A DNA stretch of 64,000 nt from Gnetum montanum (taxonomy: Eukaryota; Streptophyta; Gnetopsida; Gnetales; Gnetaceae). Positions 10,471-21,400 of the stretch are shown in pieces. The stretch is from positions 1-64,000 of the forward strand of contig MNCI01007793.1 in assembly GCA_015680685.1 (NCBI GenBank). The letters run 5' to 3'. The notes below the pieces were generated by a model. That model was not told the origin of the DNA. It made no database searches and saw only the letters and a list, made by a program, of their open reading frames with translations. Positions within the stretch are counted from its first letter, which is position 1; every line of letters starts with the position of its first letter. The position numbers and the translations under genes were made by a program.

Positions 10471-13100
10471 GAAAAAAATAAATCTAATTGAAAATAACCA
10501 AAGTAAGAGATATCCTAAGTGTTGGTGAGGACCTATAGGTTGCGAGGTGATGAGTTCAAAATACTAGAAATCCTACTTCTACTATAAAAAATATTTCTAC
10601 TTAAATGTTCTTCACACTCCTACAAGAACACCTTTATGAACTAAGTGTTGAAATACTTAGCACATAGCTATAAATGATCTTTGAATCAATCTAATCCTTA
10701 ATATATCAATGATTATGAAATGAAGGGGTACAAAACCTTTCATAAAATATGGACTTAGCCAACTACAAATGAACTAGGAATGGTATGGGAATGATAAAAA
10801 AGTAAGGTTTTAATGCTAAAAATGGTAAGTGTAAATTTTTGAAAAAATGACTAAGTATAAACTATAGAAAACAGATTGAGTATGGAATAAATCGTGAGCA
10901 ATAGAATAAAGAATAAGTATAAAATCTAAGTAAAAAAGCATAAAATGTTAAAATATTAAGTCTATGATGTGGGAAGAAGTGTCTTAGATTCCCCCCCCCC
11001 TCCAAATAATAAACTCTTTTACTAATGTGTAACAAAGTGTTCATATGCTATGGAAGACCAAAATTATAAGTGATAGATGAAAAACATAAATTAATTAAAA
11101 CTAATAATAAGAGTTTGAATCTTAAGAAAAATATGGGTTTGGAGAGTGGAATTGAACCTATAGAGGATCAAGATGTGGATGGAAAGCTTGGAGGTACAAT
11201 CCAACATTAATTTTGGGCTAAAATAGGGCTATTGAGCCTAAGTGTCCCATCACTAACACTAGAGCTAAAAAATTTCTAACACTACAATGTGTTGTAGAAG
11301 CCTAAAAATTCTCTCTGAAAATGACATTGAAGATGCAGAAAGTGACTATAAAGCACATAGGTGCTATGAAGGTGGCAAGTGCTTATGCTCTCAATTTCCT
11401 AAAATTTGATAAGTAATCTAAAATTTCCTAAGTAATCTCAAGAAAATAATCTAAAATTTATGTTTTGAGTTCATATTTATAGGCACAAAGTTGTCAATTT
11501 CAACTTAGGATTACTAAAATCAAACTAAGAGTTAAGTACAAATCACTTGAAATTGACCTTGAGTTCAAAAATAGTAAGTTTGATCTTTTGACTTTGCAAG
11601 CTCAACTACATGGATAGGTGACACTAATGTTAGCATCAATGTCATTAACATGTAGAAAAGGGTTCATATTTTTATCCAAGTATCACTTCTAGGCCCTTGA
11701 AACCTAGTTTGACACCTAAATTGATGTTAATTTGTGTTGAAATGATGTTGAAAAGTTTACTAAGTTGAGAGATACTACCAAATATTATGCTTGATGGTTG
11801 ATAAAGTCATGGTACATGCACCAAAAGTGCCAATTCTAACATTGATACTAGTATAAGTGTTACCATTAGGCATGATACTTAGAAAATTTTCAAAGTTTCT
11901 CAAGTCATAATCTCAAATCTCTAAGATACTCGAATTGACATCAAAATGATTCAAAATGATGTTAAGATGCTTTTGAGGGAGCTAAGAGACCTAAATATGA
12001 GTCAAAATGTTAATTTTGATGATCAATGATGAGATTTTACATGTTCTGATGATGGTGGCATTGACATGAGCATCAACATCATCCACACTTAGTGAAAGTT
12101 TTGACGATTTTACCTAAGTTGGATTTTTAAATTCCTAAGGTTTTATTTGACTTTCAAATTAATGTCAAAGGCTACCAAGATGAAGTTTAGGAACTCAAGA
12201 GGCTTATGAACATTGTGGAATGCTAATTTGAAGGACGATACAAAGTTTGACAATGGTAACATTTGCATCAACATCAATATCACCTAGGGAGTTGGAAAAC
12301 ATTTTAATGATTATCCAAGCCAAAAATTCTAACTCTTGAGACATCAAAGCTAACCTAAGAATGAGTTGAAATGATGATTTTCAAGCATTGAGAGGCTATA
12401 AGCCTATGAAATGCTGCTAACTATATATGTGTAGTGTCAAAAAGTGCCAATTTTGGAAGTCTAGAATGCCAAAACTACTATTGATGAGTCATCCAAGTTT
12501 TAGGAACCCATGAAACATGTTAAAAATTTTTTTTAATGATATTTTAAGGTGGTATTTTTGACATTGATTTTAGCATTAGTGTTAGACATACTTAGGAAAA
12601 GTTTCAAACATTTTCATGAACTTTCTCAAAATTGCTAAAATTGAAGATAAGATGCTTAGATATTATCTTGAATGGTCCCTCAAGACCTCAAAAGGTTGAA
12701 AATGTATCTTATGGAGCTATTTTTGGGACACTTTATGTTTTGAAATTAATGGAAAGTTGATTCAAAATTTTCATAATCTCCAACACTTAGAACAATTTTG
12801 ATTTTGGGGTTTTTCTAAGGTTGCCAAAAATAAAGTCCATAAGTTGGATTATGAAATTAACTAGCACCTGAAGATATTTGGAACCTAAGAATGTATCTCA
12901 TGATGATGTGTTTGGGAAGTTTGATGCTTAAACCTACATGAAACAATGTTAAGAACATACTTAGTCTCGATCTTTGATGAACCAAAAAAGTGGGTACAAT
13001 TGAAACTCAAATTGACTTCTAGTAATTATGAAGAATGTTTTTAATTAATAGTTCAAGGCATTGCTATGGATTAAGATTATGGCATGAAAAGTAGGTTATT
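10471..13100 (-). repeat. Tat1 5' LTR-like region (upper end approximate)
   Basis: The DNA upstream of the primer site should be the LTR. A TATA box, CCTATAAATATG on the minus strand, sits at 11472-11483 in the same local setting as the TATA boxes of the other LTRs here. The inferred U3 above it is filled with five diverged tandem units of 200-300 bp (see separate entry). A run of ten C at 10991-11000 lies in the R/U5 part. No matching 3' LTR is in the window, since the element runs off the left end, so the upper limit near 13.1 kb is only an estimate. Confidence 0.4.
11620..12780. repeat. Five diverged tandem units of 200-300 bp, each opening with a palindromic GCATCAATGTC-type core
   Basis: Units open at about 11620, 11839, 12059, 12259 and 12560. 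Each opens with a variant of GACATTAATGTTAGCATCAA, where TGATG and CATCA words face each other, followed by a shared tail (an AAAAGTTT then TTTCTCAAG-like line, then 'ATGATGTTAAGATG'-like and 'CCAATTCTAA'-like lines). Spacing is 219, 220, 200 and 301 bp. Divergence is high, so the array is old. Confidence 0.6.
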
Positions 13101-13319
13101 AAACCAATTATAGTGGGAAATCATTAAGTTACAAGTTGTGTGTGTATGTATGAAACTGAAACTAAAATTGAAGATTTATTATGTTCAAAGACCCATAGGG
13201 TGTATTGCATAGATATTAATATTTTATGAAAAATATAGATAAACTCTACAAATTGAATAAGAACCCATAGGAACAACAAAAAAAAAATCATATAAGTTTT
13301 ATGTTGTATTATTATAACA

Positions 13320-14490
13320 TTGTCTCAAATGGGTAGCCATACATAGAAAATAAACATATACAACTCATCATCAAGAGTTTCTAGCTCACACAACTTACAT
13401 GTATTCTTAGGGATTTTAATGCATCTTTCACTTTCAATTTTAAGATGATGCAAACTTAAGTGATGCTTGTTGATGACACTAATAAGCTTGATTAGAATAG
13501 CAACTAAGAAATAGTATGCTTCTACATATTATTTATTATATCTAATGTGATGTAAAGAAGGTTATTTTTTTACCTTCTACATTAGACTATAACTATGTTA
13601 AATACTTCTTGTTAACTAACTGGTGAATTTTCTTAGAATCTTTTGCAATTCCTCCCAAGAAATATTCCATTTTCATAACTATTGCATTCCTTGAAAATAC
13701 CAACCACCATCTCATGAATTCTCAAGAATAGCTTTAGAGAATTTGTCTTGCCTTGAGATATGAAAGCTATGAGTAGATAGAATAAACTAGTAGAAGGTTT
13801 CTACTCCTAAAGGTAATAAATCACTTTCACATGATAACATTAAGTAAGATGTTTATATATTTTCCCTTGAAACATTGAGAAGCAATGTTTTTTTTACACT
13901 CTTTTAATATCTTTCCAAAGTTTATCACTAAGTCCAAGTCTCTAATAGCACATTTATTCAATGCAATAGGATAGATGATAAACTAACAAATTTATTTTTT
14001 GACCTCCAAAATGGAAGTCCTAAATCTTTGCACTTATTTTTGAAAGCATACAAAGCCTTGAAACCTCCTACTATTCTTTCTTTGATGTAGTTTCCTCCAA
14101 TTATAACTATTTATATAAATGAGACCTAAATATTTAAAATAATCTACTATATATACATTGGTACATCTAAAATGAAAGTTACAATAAGCCTTTTTGTATC
14201 ATAAATGATCAACTTGATTTTATGCATATTCACTCAAAGGCCAAATGAAGGAAAACAATTTTCTAAAATTTAAAACATTTTTTTCATATAGAGTTAAGGA
14301 CTCTATACTCTTTTATGTAGTGGTAACCTTTGATAAAATTCTTATTATGAAGGTCTACCTTACCAAAGGCTAGTTTTCTTAAACTTAACATTCTTAGCAT
14401 ATTATTTTTTCCAAGTAAAATATAAATAGTAGAAAGGCATTGTTGGAAAGATTCAACCTTCAAGTTTTAAGACCATTTTCACTTAAAATT
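13320..14490 (-). pseudogene. LINE reverse transcriptase C-terminal part with zinc-finger tail (decayed)
   Basis: This is the tail of a non-LTR retrotransposon polymerase. Going down the minus strand from 14.48 kb one meets, in shifting frames, a match to the 'L..FC..FGL.VN..KTK..IF.TKR' thumb region (14.25 kb), then KERIVGGFKALYAFKNKCKD (about 14.05 kb), a strongly recognisable 'KERI..GFKALYAFQN.C' block, and finally CKLCELETLDDELYMFIF (13.39-13.33 kb), matching the zf-RVT 'C..C.....ETL.H.LF.C'. The expected order is kept. Stops and frameshifts are numerous, and the N-terminal half (endonuclease and catalytic FADD box) is not visible. Homologous LINEs of this type are, from memory, common in gymnosperms and ferns. 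Confidence 0.7.
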
Positions 14491-14916
14491 TTTTATTATT
14501 TCATAGGCCTCTTACATTGTTGCTAAGTATCCTTATTTCAAAGTTTCTTTCATATTTTCTTTATAAAGTTTAATGCTCCTTAAACATGATGTTAAGCAAC
14601 TTTTAATTTAACCAATGATTTTCTCCTAAATAAAAATAAAGATTTATATGTAAATAGATCATTTACCATTATAACATAGCCATATCAAAGTGTTGTCATT
14701 AACTATTTCTTAAACCAAAAAAATTGGTATAAATAAGTACTAAGTTGGAACCAAAAGGTTTAAAAAATAAGAATAGCAATTTATTCTTATATCACCTTTC
14801 TTTTCTACCTCAAAACAAGGAAGTTTTTTTTTTACTAAAGACTCAATAATCTGAATAGTATGGAAAAGAGTGTCTTTCAGTGTTTTACTATTGGAGCCAA
14901 ATCATAGTGAAGCTAA
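14490..14916. other. Flank between LINE fragment and Copia1 3' LTR
   Basis: No motif was found. It could hold more of the LINE at its lower end and the 3' flank of the P450 relic at its upper end. The five bases next to the Copia1 LTR here (GCTAA) do not clearly match the five at the other end (TAAAA), so a target-site duplication is not proven. Confidence 0.4.
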
Positions 14917-16869
14917 TGTTATTCTCTAGATGGAGCTAAAGGCATTGATAGGGGGAGTGGATGAATCAGGGTCTTATGCAAAATATCAACTTAAACAGAG
15001 TCTAACAGAAGACAAAGGGAAATCCCAAATTAACTTAATACTTGAAAATAGAGAATTTCTACAAAAAAAATAGAGACCAAGTTTTTAAGGTGATTCAATT
15101 ACTAGATTTTCTAGCCTACATCCACCATAAAACTCTCCCTAGAACTTAGGGGGTAGAGTAATTTTATTAATTAAAAGAAAAATTATAAGGCTCCTCTTAC
15201 AATTCCAAACTAAGCATAAAATCAAGCTCACAATCATAGAATAAATAGCTCTCATAGCATAACAAAAGAGGAAATACTCTACCTTCTCCTACATAGAGCC
15301 TTAAGAGTTTTTCAAGTTTCCAGCCATAAGATAAAATAGAGCATTTTCATAGAAGATACAAAGAAAGAAAGAGTGAGAGAAGAAATTCTAGTTTAGGTAT
15401 AAAAAGCTCCAAAAATAGAACACAGGGTAGACCATGACTTCTTCAATTTGTATCCATTACTCTTACTAGCCATTTTTCAACTATTCATTGAAATAAAGCT
15501 ATTTCATAAAGGAAGCATGTAAGGAAGTGAGTTGTACCTATTGTCAGTCCATTGTAGTAGCTAGAGGAGAAACCACCATACTTGTTTGAGCTTTCATTAT
15601 TGCTTCTATCTTGAGCTTTAGGTGCGCATTTAAAGATAAGAATGAAAATTAGTATTTTCATTCTTGTGAAAATGGCTTCTTCAATGAAAATCACAAGCTT
15701 AGATGAGAATGATTCTTTAGCTTCAACAACTCCCTTGTTCTCATTAATGGAGTTTAGATTGAATAGTTCTAGCTCATTTTAATTGATATATTTAGCCTCT
15801 TTTAATATAAGCTTATGTACCTTCAATGTGGCTTATGAGAATTCAAACCCTAGTTCTCATCTTTTTTGGCTTGAACTAAAATGACATTGAGCTTTTAATA
15901 GAATATGAAGGCTTTCTATTTATTAGCTATTTGTAAGACTCCATCTATATGGCAACAGAGCTAACATGGCATAGTGTGAGAGCTTATAACAACTTCTCCA
16001 TAGCATTATAACATGGCATGGTGTGAGAGCTTACATGAAAGAATGCTTTTATAAGGTTTAAAAATTCTATGAGCTATTTTTACTTTGGTGCCTTTTTCAT
16101 CGATCTTACATGAATTATTGCTTTTGTAAGGAAGAAAGAAAAAAATATCTTTACAAGAAAATTCTACAAAGCACTATTCTTCCTAAGTTAACATGGAAGA
16201 GTGCCTTTGTGAGGCAAAAAATTGGCTCTACAGGAAAAATCTACAAAGCACCTTTTACTTTGAGCTTATGTGGTAGAGTGCTTTTGTGAGGTAAAAAGTT
16301 AGCTTTATGAGCAAATTCTACAAAGATCTTTTCAAAGATGAAATTATTGTAGAGCCAAAAATGCCTATACATATTTTCTGTACATGTTGAGTTGGATAAG
16401 AAAGTGTAAAGTGCATGTGCTAAAAGCTATTTATTAACCATGGTCCCACCAAAACCTATCTAAGAAGTGCTAACATGGTGAAGCTCTTTTACAACTCCTT
16501 GTAGAGCTAAAAATAGTTCTACATGCTAGTCTTATATGTTGAGCTGAAAAAACTCACACACATACTCTTCATTATGCTCAATTCTTCTCAAGATAAAAAA
16601 AAAACAAGCTATCTATGTCATAGAATGAGATGAGGTAAGAAGACTTTTGGCACATGTGTTGAAGAGTTATATATTAAAGCTAGATCCTATAATCATGTCA
16701 TAGATTAAAAACAATTCAAGCTATGGAGACATGTTGAGCTGGAAGAATGCGAAGAGCTCTAAACATATGATTCTTTGCACAAATACATCAAATGTCATTA
16801 GCCCAAACCCACAAAATTGAAAAGATCTGGAAACAAAACAACCAAGCTCAAAACACACATAGTGTAACA
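14917..16869 (-). repeat. Copia1 3' LTR
   Basis: The stretch is colinear with 23220-25184. Both end, in element direction, at TCTAGARAATAAYA and begin with TGTT followed by a TGTTTTGAGCTTGGTT line. The start is fixed by the adjoining polypurine tract (AAAATAAGGGATCA, minus strand, about 16870-16885). The length, 1953 bp, is within about 12 bp of the 5' LTR. Both carry four diverged 75-85-bp tandem units. Many point differences between the LTRs show an old insertion. Confidence 0.85.
16028..16340. repeat. Tandem 75-84-bp units in the Copia1 3' LTR
   Basis: Four units begin near 16028, 16102, 16186 and 16262 with an AGCTTACATGGAAGAGTGCT-like line, followed by TTTGTGAGG, then AAATTCTACAAAGCAC. 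The same four units occur in the 5' LTR from 24320, 24395, 24478 and 24554, so the array predates insertion. Confidence 0.75.
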
Positions 16870-18190
16870 TGATCCCTTATTTTGAGATTGGATGAGCTCT
16901 TTAAAAAACTATCTAAGCAAACTAATGCCACCACTTCAAGGATCAAGAGCTCAAACCCACATAAATTTGAAAATCTCTAGAAGACAAAATGATAACCAAG
17001 ATCAAACAAAATCATATAGATTTTCATAGCTCAACCAAAAACTTCAGATGCATAGTGGAATACATATCAAGCTAGTCTAGGAAACTTTATAGCCAAGAAA
17101 GGAAAAATAGAGTGGAGCACAACTTTAAAAAATTAAGCTTATAATATAGTTAATCAAGCTACACAAATCTAAAAAATAGCACAGTTCTTAATAAAACCAA
17201 ATAAAACAATTGAAACAAAGCTTATATAAATAATCAATTCATAAAAATAGAGAAATCAACTTCACTATTTTAACAAAATAATTTAATCACCTAGAAAAAA
17301 AATTCAATCACCTTTATCTTTTCTAACAAAACAATTCATATAGTTGATAAAACAACATAGTTCATACTAAATTACATCATACATCAATTCTCCCTCTTTT
17401 TGTCAAAAAGATAAAAGATAACTTGCCCTAACAATAAGAAAATTAAGCTCAAAGCATTGACAAAAGATATAGCTACAATAAATGAATTAGGGGATAGGGA
17501 AAAAAAGAAATAAACATCACACACCAAATCTCCACCTACAACAAATTAATGTCAAAAACACAAGTAGCTACACAAAACACAAGATGCTTAGGACACATCA
17601 TAAAGTATAAGCATATAGCAATTTAGAGCATAGTAATGAATATACACAAGAGCGTTTGGATGAACCAAGAGGATTTTAGAGAGATTGGAGTAGAGCTAAG
17701 AAGAGTTGAGGTAAAGAGAGATGAAGTAATATTAGGCATTCAAGCAATAATAAAGTATGAGAAATTTGAGAAGAATGGAAAGCTCAAGATAGATTTAGTA
17801 AGAAGGTAGAAAGGATTATGGTGTAGAAATAGGAGGAATGCCTCAAGCATGAGAAATAGAGGCCATTGACATATAGACTACCTAAAATAAGAAGTGGCTA
17901 TACAAAGGAGGACATTGAAACTCTATGCTTTACCCATGGACTTCTAGAGTTGCTTTATCCTCCAAGTTTAGAGCTAAAATGATGTCATTCTTTAATCATG
18001 ATCCTTATGAGGGAACACATGAGTCCAATGGATATAACTCTAAGGATTCTACAAATTCAGGATGGACCCCTAGTTCTTCTACTACATCTTGAAGCACCTT
18101 GTTTCTATACATACAAAACATTCTAGCTTCCTCTGAATGTAAGCGCTTTAGTTTATAATAAAGCCCTAACCTATTATTAGGAGTTTAAGA
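16870..18190 (-). mobile_element. Copia1 3' internal region with polypurine tract and a conserved peptide
   Basis: This lies between RNase H and the 3' LTR. At about 18140-17990 the minus strand encodes a readable peptide, RNKVLQDVVEELGVHPEF followed by YPLDSCVPS. A second element copy at 35505-35630 (plus) encodes the related LQRSRILQDVAKELGVHVDY and YPMDSCIPS. The rest is A-rich, non-coding and also conserved with 35.64-36.45 kb. The region ends in a purine-rich tract against the LTR. Extra sequence after RNase H is known in Sirevirus-type copia elements; what this peptide does is unknown. Confidence 0.65.
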
Positions 18191-18520
18191 TACATTATAT
18201 ATGGCTGGGTAAGGTAGTTACACCTAGCAATGTTCTTAGATACATGAATATTTTTTTACTTAGCTCTTTTGTAAAGATGTGTGCCATTTTTTCTTTTGAA
18301 GAAATATATGATAGCTTTATTATTTGTAATTCTACCTGATCTCTAAGAAAGTGATATCTCATCTCAATGTGTTTAGTTTTTTCATGGAAAAAAGGATTTT
18401 TAGAAATAGAAAAAATTACATTATTATCATAGTTAATGATTATTGGATTAGAGGAAGCATTACGAAAGAGTTTTAACACCTCTCATCCAAAGGATCTATG
18501 TTTAGCAATGTGAGGTTACA
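18180..18520 (-). pseudogene. Copia1 RNase H
   Basis: This is the ribonuclease H that removes the RNA strand during reverse transcription. The open frame 18479-18195 holds the copia signature in order: IINYDNNVIFSISKNPFFHE (family 'CDN..AI.I..NPV.H'), then TKHIEMRYHFLRDQVE ('TKHIDIRYHFIRD.VE'), IIKLSYISSKEKMAHIFTKE ('..L.YVST..QLADI.TK') and LRTLLGV near the end. These leave no doubt about the family. The upstream part of the domain is joined to RT through frameshifts. The key Asp of the 'CDN' block is present. Confidence 0.9.
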
Positions 18521-19990
18521 ACATATTTTGCTTTAGCTGATGATAGAGCTACAAAATTCTACTTCTTACTGAGCCATGATACCAGTTTGTTTCCAATAAC
18601 ATAAAAGTTCCCACTAGTAGATTTTCAATCATCTTTATTTCCTACCTAGTTTGCATTTGTATATGCTTGTAATTCAAAGCTCTTGATTTTTGGATACCAT
18701 AGTTCATGAGTGGTTATGAATTTTAGGTACTATAAAATCCTCTTAGCTACCACCAAATGTGATTCTTTAGGTTCTGACTAATATCTACAAATCAAGCCAA
18801 CTACAAAAGCTATATCAAGTTTGTTGGCTATAGCATAGTGTAAGCTTCCTCAAATAGATTTATAAAGCATGGAATCAATGCTTGTTTTGGCTTCATCCTT
18901 GCAAAGATGCACATTTATGTTTAGAGAAGTTGCACAAAATTTGGCTTTTGTCATGTCAAAATGCTTGAGCATTTGTTGAATATGCTTATTTTGGAAGATG
19001 AAAGTTTCATTCTTGAGTTGTCGAATGTGTAGGCCTAGAAAGTGATATAGTTCTCCTCTAATAGACATCTCTAATTTTGACTTCATAGCTTCAACAAATT
19101 TTGTTCCCATACTTGAGCTCATTTCTCCAAAAATTATATCACCAACATAAAGATGTGCAATAAGAAAACATCTATTATCCATTTTTATGTAAAGGGTACT
19201 ATTTAGAGGATATTTCAGATATGCATTTTTATCTAGATAGAAGTCTAGCATTGTGCATCATATTCTAGGTGTTTTTTTAGATCATATAGAGCTTTGTATA
19301 ACTTATACACATGATTTGGCTTTTTTGTATCAACAAATCCTTCTAGCTATGCTATGTATACTATCTCTTTTATTTCTTCATTCAAAAATGCAGATTGATA
19401 GAGCTTAAACATTTGGTAAACTACAAAAGATAACAACATTATGCTATATTCTAGTCTTGCAACTGGAGAAAACATATCTTGATAATCAAGCCCTTCTATT
19501 TGTGGAAAGCCTTTTGCTACCAATCATGCCTTATTTTGTGTAACTTCTCCATGCTCATTCAACTTATTCACAAAGATCCATTTAGTTCCAATGACATTTG
19601 CTCCTTTAGGCCATGGGAAAGCTCCCAAGTGTTGTTATTTATAATTTACTTCATCTCTGCATCCACCGTATTCTTCTAGTCCTCATTTTACAATACTTCC
19701 TTTATAGAGAGAGGAATAGAGAAGGTAAGACAACATAGTAACAAGTCATGATCCATTGTTTCAGTTGTATTCCTCCTTGTCCTTTGTCTAAGAAGTGTCT
19801 TGAAAATATCTATCATAGACCTAAACCTCTGTATTCTTCTTGTTGAACTATCTTTAGGTGTAGCCTCTTGATCTATTTTTGTCTCATCCATTGAGACTAG
19901 CTATTCTTCATCAATTTCTTTAGCTTGTTCAAATTTCAACACACCATCACTGTTTTCTTCTTCTCTTGCATTTATACCTTCCTCTATCAT
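18520..19990 (-). pseudogene. Copia1 reverse transcriptase
   Basis: The Ty1/copia reverse transcriptase is spread over several frames. The open frame 19251-18850 covers the palm and thumb: YIKMDNRCFLIAHLYVGDII, then the family blocks 'F...M...FEMS..GEL..FLGL.I.Q' (here KLEMSIRGELYHFLGLHIRQ) and FIFQNKHIQQMLKHFDMTKA. The catalytic YVDD box has become YVGD at 19138-19149, which removes one of the two metal-binding aspartates. The fingers can be followed from about 19.9 to 19.3 kb with stops. A 40-bp tandem duplication (20021-20095) lies just upstream in the linker from integrase. Confidence 0.88.
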
Positions 19991-20020
19991 ATTATTAGTA
20001 TTCTCTTATTATTCATTAAT

Positions 20021-20095
20021 CTTAACATGTGATGACTCAACAATTTTACAATTTTTTAATCTCAACATGTGATGACTCAACAATTTTCAAATTTG
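20021..20095. repeat. 40-bp tandem duplication in the Copia1 integrase-RT linker
   Basis: The line CTYAACATGTGATGACTCAA begins at 20021 and again at 20061, followed both times by CAATTTT. The two copies are nearly identical, unlike the heavily diverged surroundings, so the duplication is younger than most of the decay. Confidence 0.85.
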
Positions 20096-20960
20096 GACAA
20101 AAATAGGCTTTTGACTAACTAGAATATCCAATAAATAGACCTTCTTTATAGTGACTATCAAACTTATGAACATTACCTTGGTTTTTAATATAATACTTAC
20201 TATCAAAAATTTTAAAATATTAATTATTGTCTATCTTTTCATACCACATTTAGTAGTGAGTTTTAACATTATCAATTCTTACCAAACATCTATTAATGAT
20301 GTATACAACTATCCTAGTTACCTCATTTCCTAGATATTTTTGTACATTTCTTTCATTCATCATGATCAAATCATCTCAAGTATAGTCCTATTCTTATTAT
20401 CTATAACACCATTTTACTTAGGTGTTCTAGTAGTTGAGAACTATCTCTTGATACCTGAATTTTTGTAAAGCTCATAAAATTCTTTTGAAATGAACTCACC
20501 TCCATTGTCAATCCTAATAGCTTTTATTTTAAGCCCTATTTCACTTTCAACCATGTTTTTCAATGCCATAAAATGCTTGAAAACATCAAAATTTTTCTTA
20601 ATACACATTATCCAAGACATCTTTCAATAATCATCAATTATTAGGAAGAAATATTTACTATCATTAAAGCTAGCTACATTGAAATGACTACACACATCCA
20701 TATGTAATAATTCTAGTTTAGTTTTATAATGAAATTTCAATGGCTTAAATGTAGCTTTGGTTTGTTTACCATGTTGATATGTGAAACATACCTCTTCCAA
20801 ATGATTTACTTGAGGCATACTTTTAACACTTTAAGCTTTGATTAAGGCTTGTATATTTCCTAAGCTTAAATATCCTAGTCTTCTGTGCCATTACCTGCTA
20901 CTATTCATCTGAGAGATAAGAGTTAGGTAATGAGTCTATTCATTAATTAAATACAAATTG
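20095..20960 (-). pseudogene. Copia1 integrase (GAG-pre-integrase end and DDE core)
   Basis: Integrase inserts the DNA copy into the genome. The open frame 20818-20624 gives the zinc-finger end and start of the core: VCFTYQHGKQTKATFKPLKF then LELLHMDVCSHFNVASFNDS and YFFLIIDDY, matching 'C..C..GKQ.R..F......LELIH.DL.GP......G..YFL.FIDDY'. First catalytic Asp: HMD. The second is in IRIDNGGEFISKEFYELY near 20.5 kb. The third reads PKXNGVIDNKN near 20.4 kb, where the family has PQQNGVVERKN, so the catalytic Glu is Asp and a Gln is a stop. The rest of the C-terminal part is in several frames. Confidence 0.88.
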
Positions 20961-21400
20961 TTTCCTATTCAAGTGACATAAGATTTAAAATCCTTATCTA
21001 CATTTTCTAAGAAACATTTTTCATCCATAAAACATATATTATAGCCTTCTCTTGAAAACTATCCTAGACTTAGCAAGTTATAGTGTAGGCCATTAATAAA
21101 ATAGACATTATAAACTTCAGGAAAGTTATTATGAATCCTAATTGAGCCAATACCTCTTACCAAATATTTACCTTTATCTCCAACGATTACTTTTCCTACA
21201 TTGATGGGCTTTAGAAAAATGAATTTTAATATATCCCTAGTCATGTATTGAGAGTAGCCACTATTAAGAAACCATGTCTTTAGACTAAAAGAGTTTCTTA
21301 AGGCCAATTAAACAAGGAAAGCTCTTTTGTGGATTGGTCTCCATACCTATCATCCTATTTTTTTGTTTCTTGAAAAAGGATTAGTATTTAGGGAAAAATG
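20960..21400 (-). pseudogene. Copia1 aspartic protease
   Basis: The frame 21307-21059 reads TWFLNSGYSQYMTRDILKFI, aligned with the copia protease start 'WYLDSGCSRHMTG....F'. The catalytic Asp of 'DSG' has become Asn, so this protease would be inactive. Downstream, KGKYLVRGIGSIRI and VYNVYFINGLHYNLLSLG match the family's 'G.....G.G.I......V.YV..L..NLLS..Q'. It sits between the gag tail and integrase as expected in copia elements. Confidence 0.88.

Noticed and set aside
15485-15694. Open frame in the Copia1 3' LTR
   Set aside because: It lies in LTR sequence and the 5' LTR equivalent does not keep the frame.
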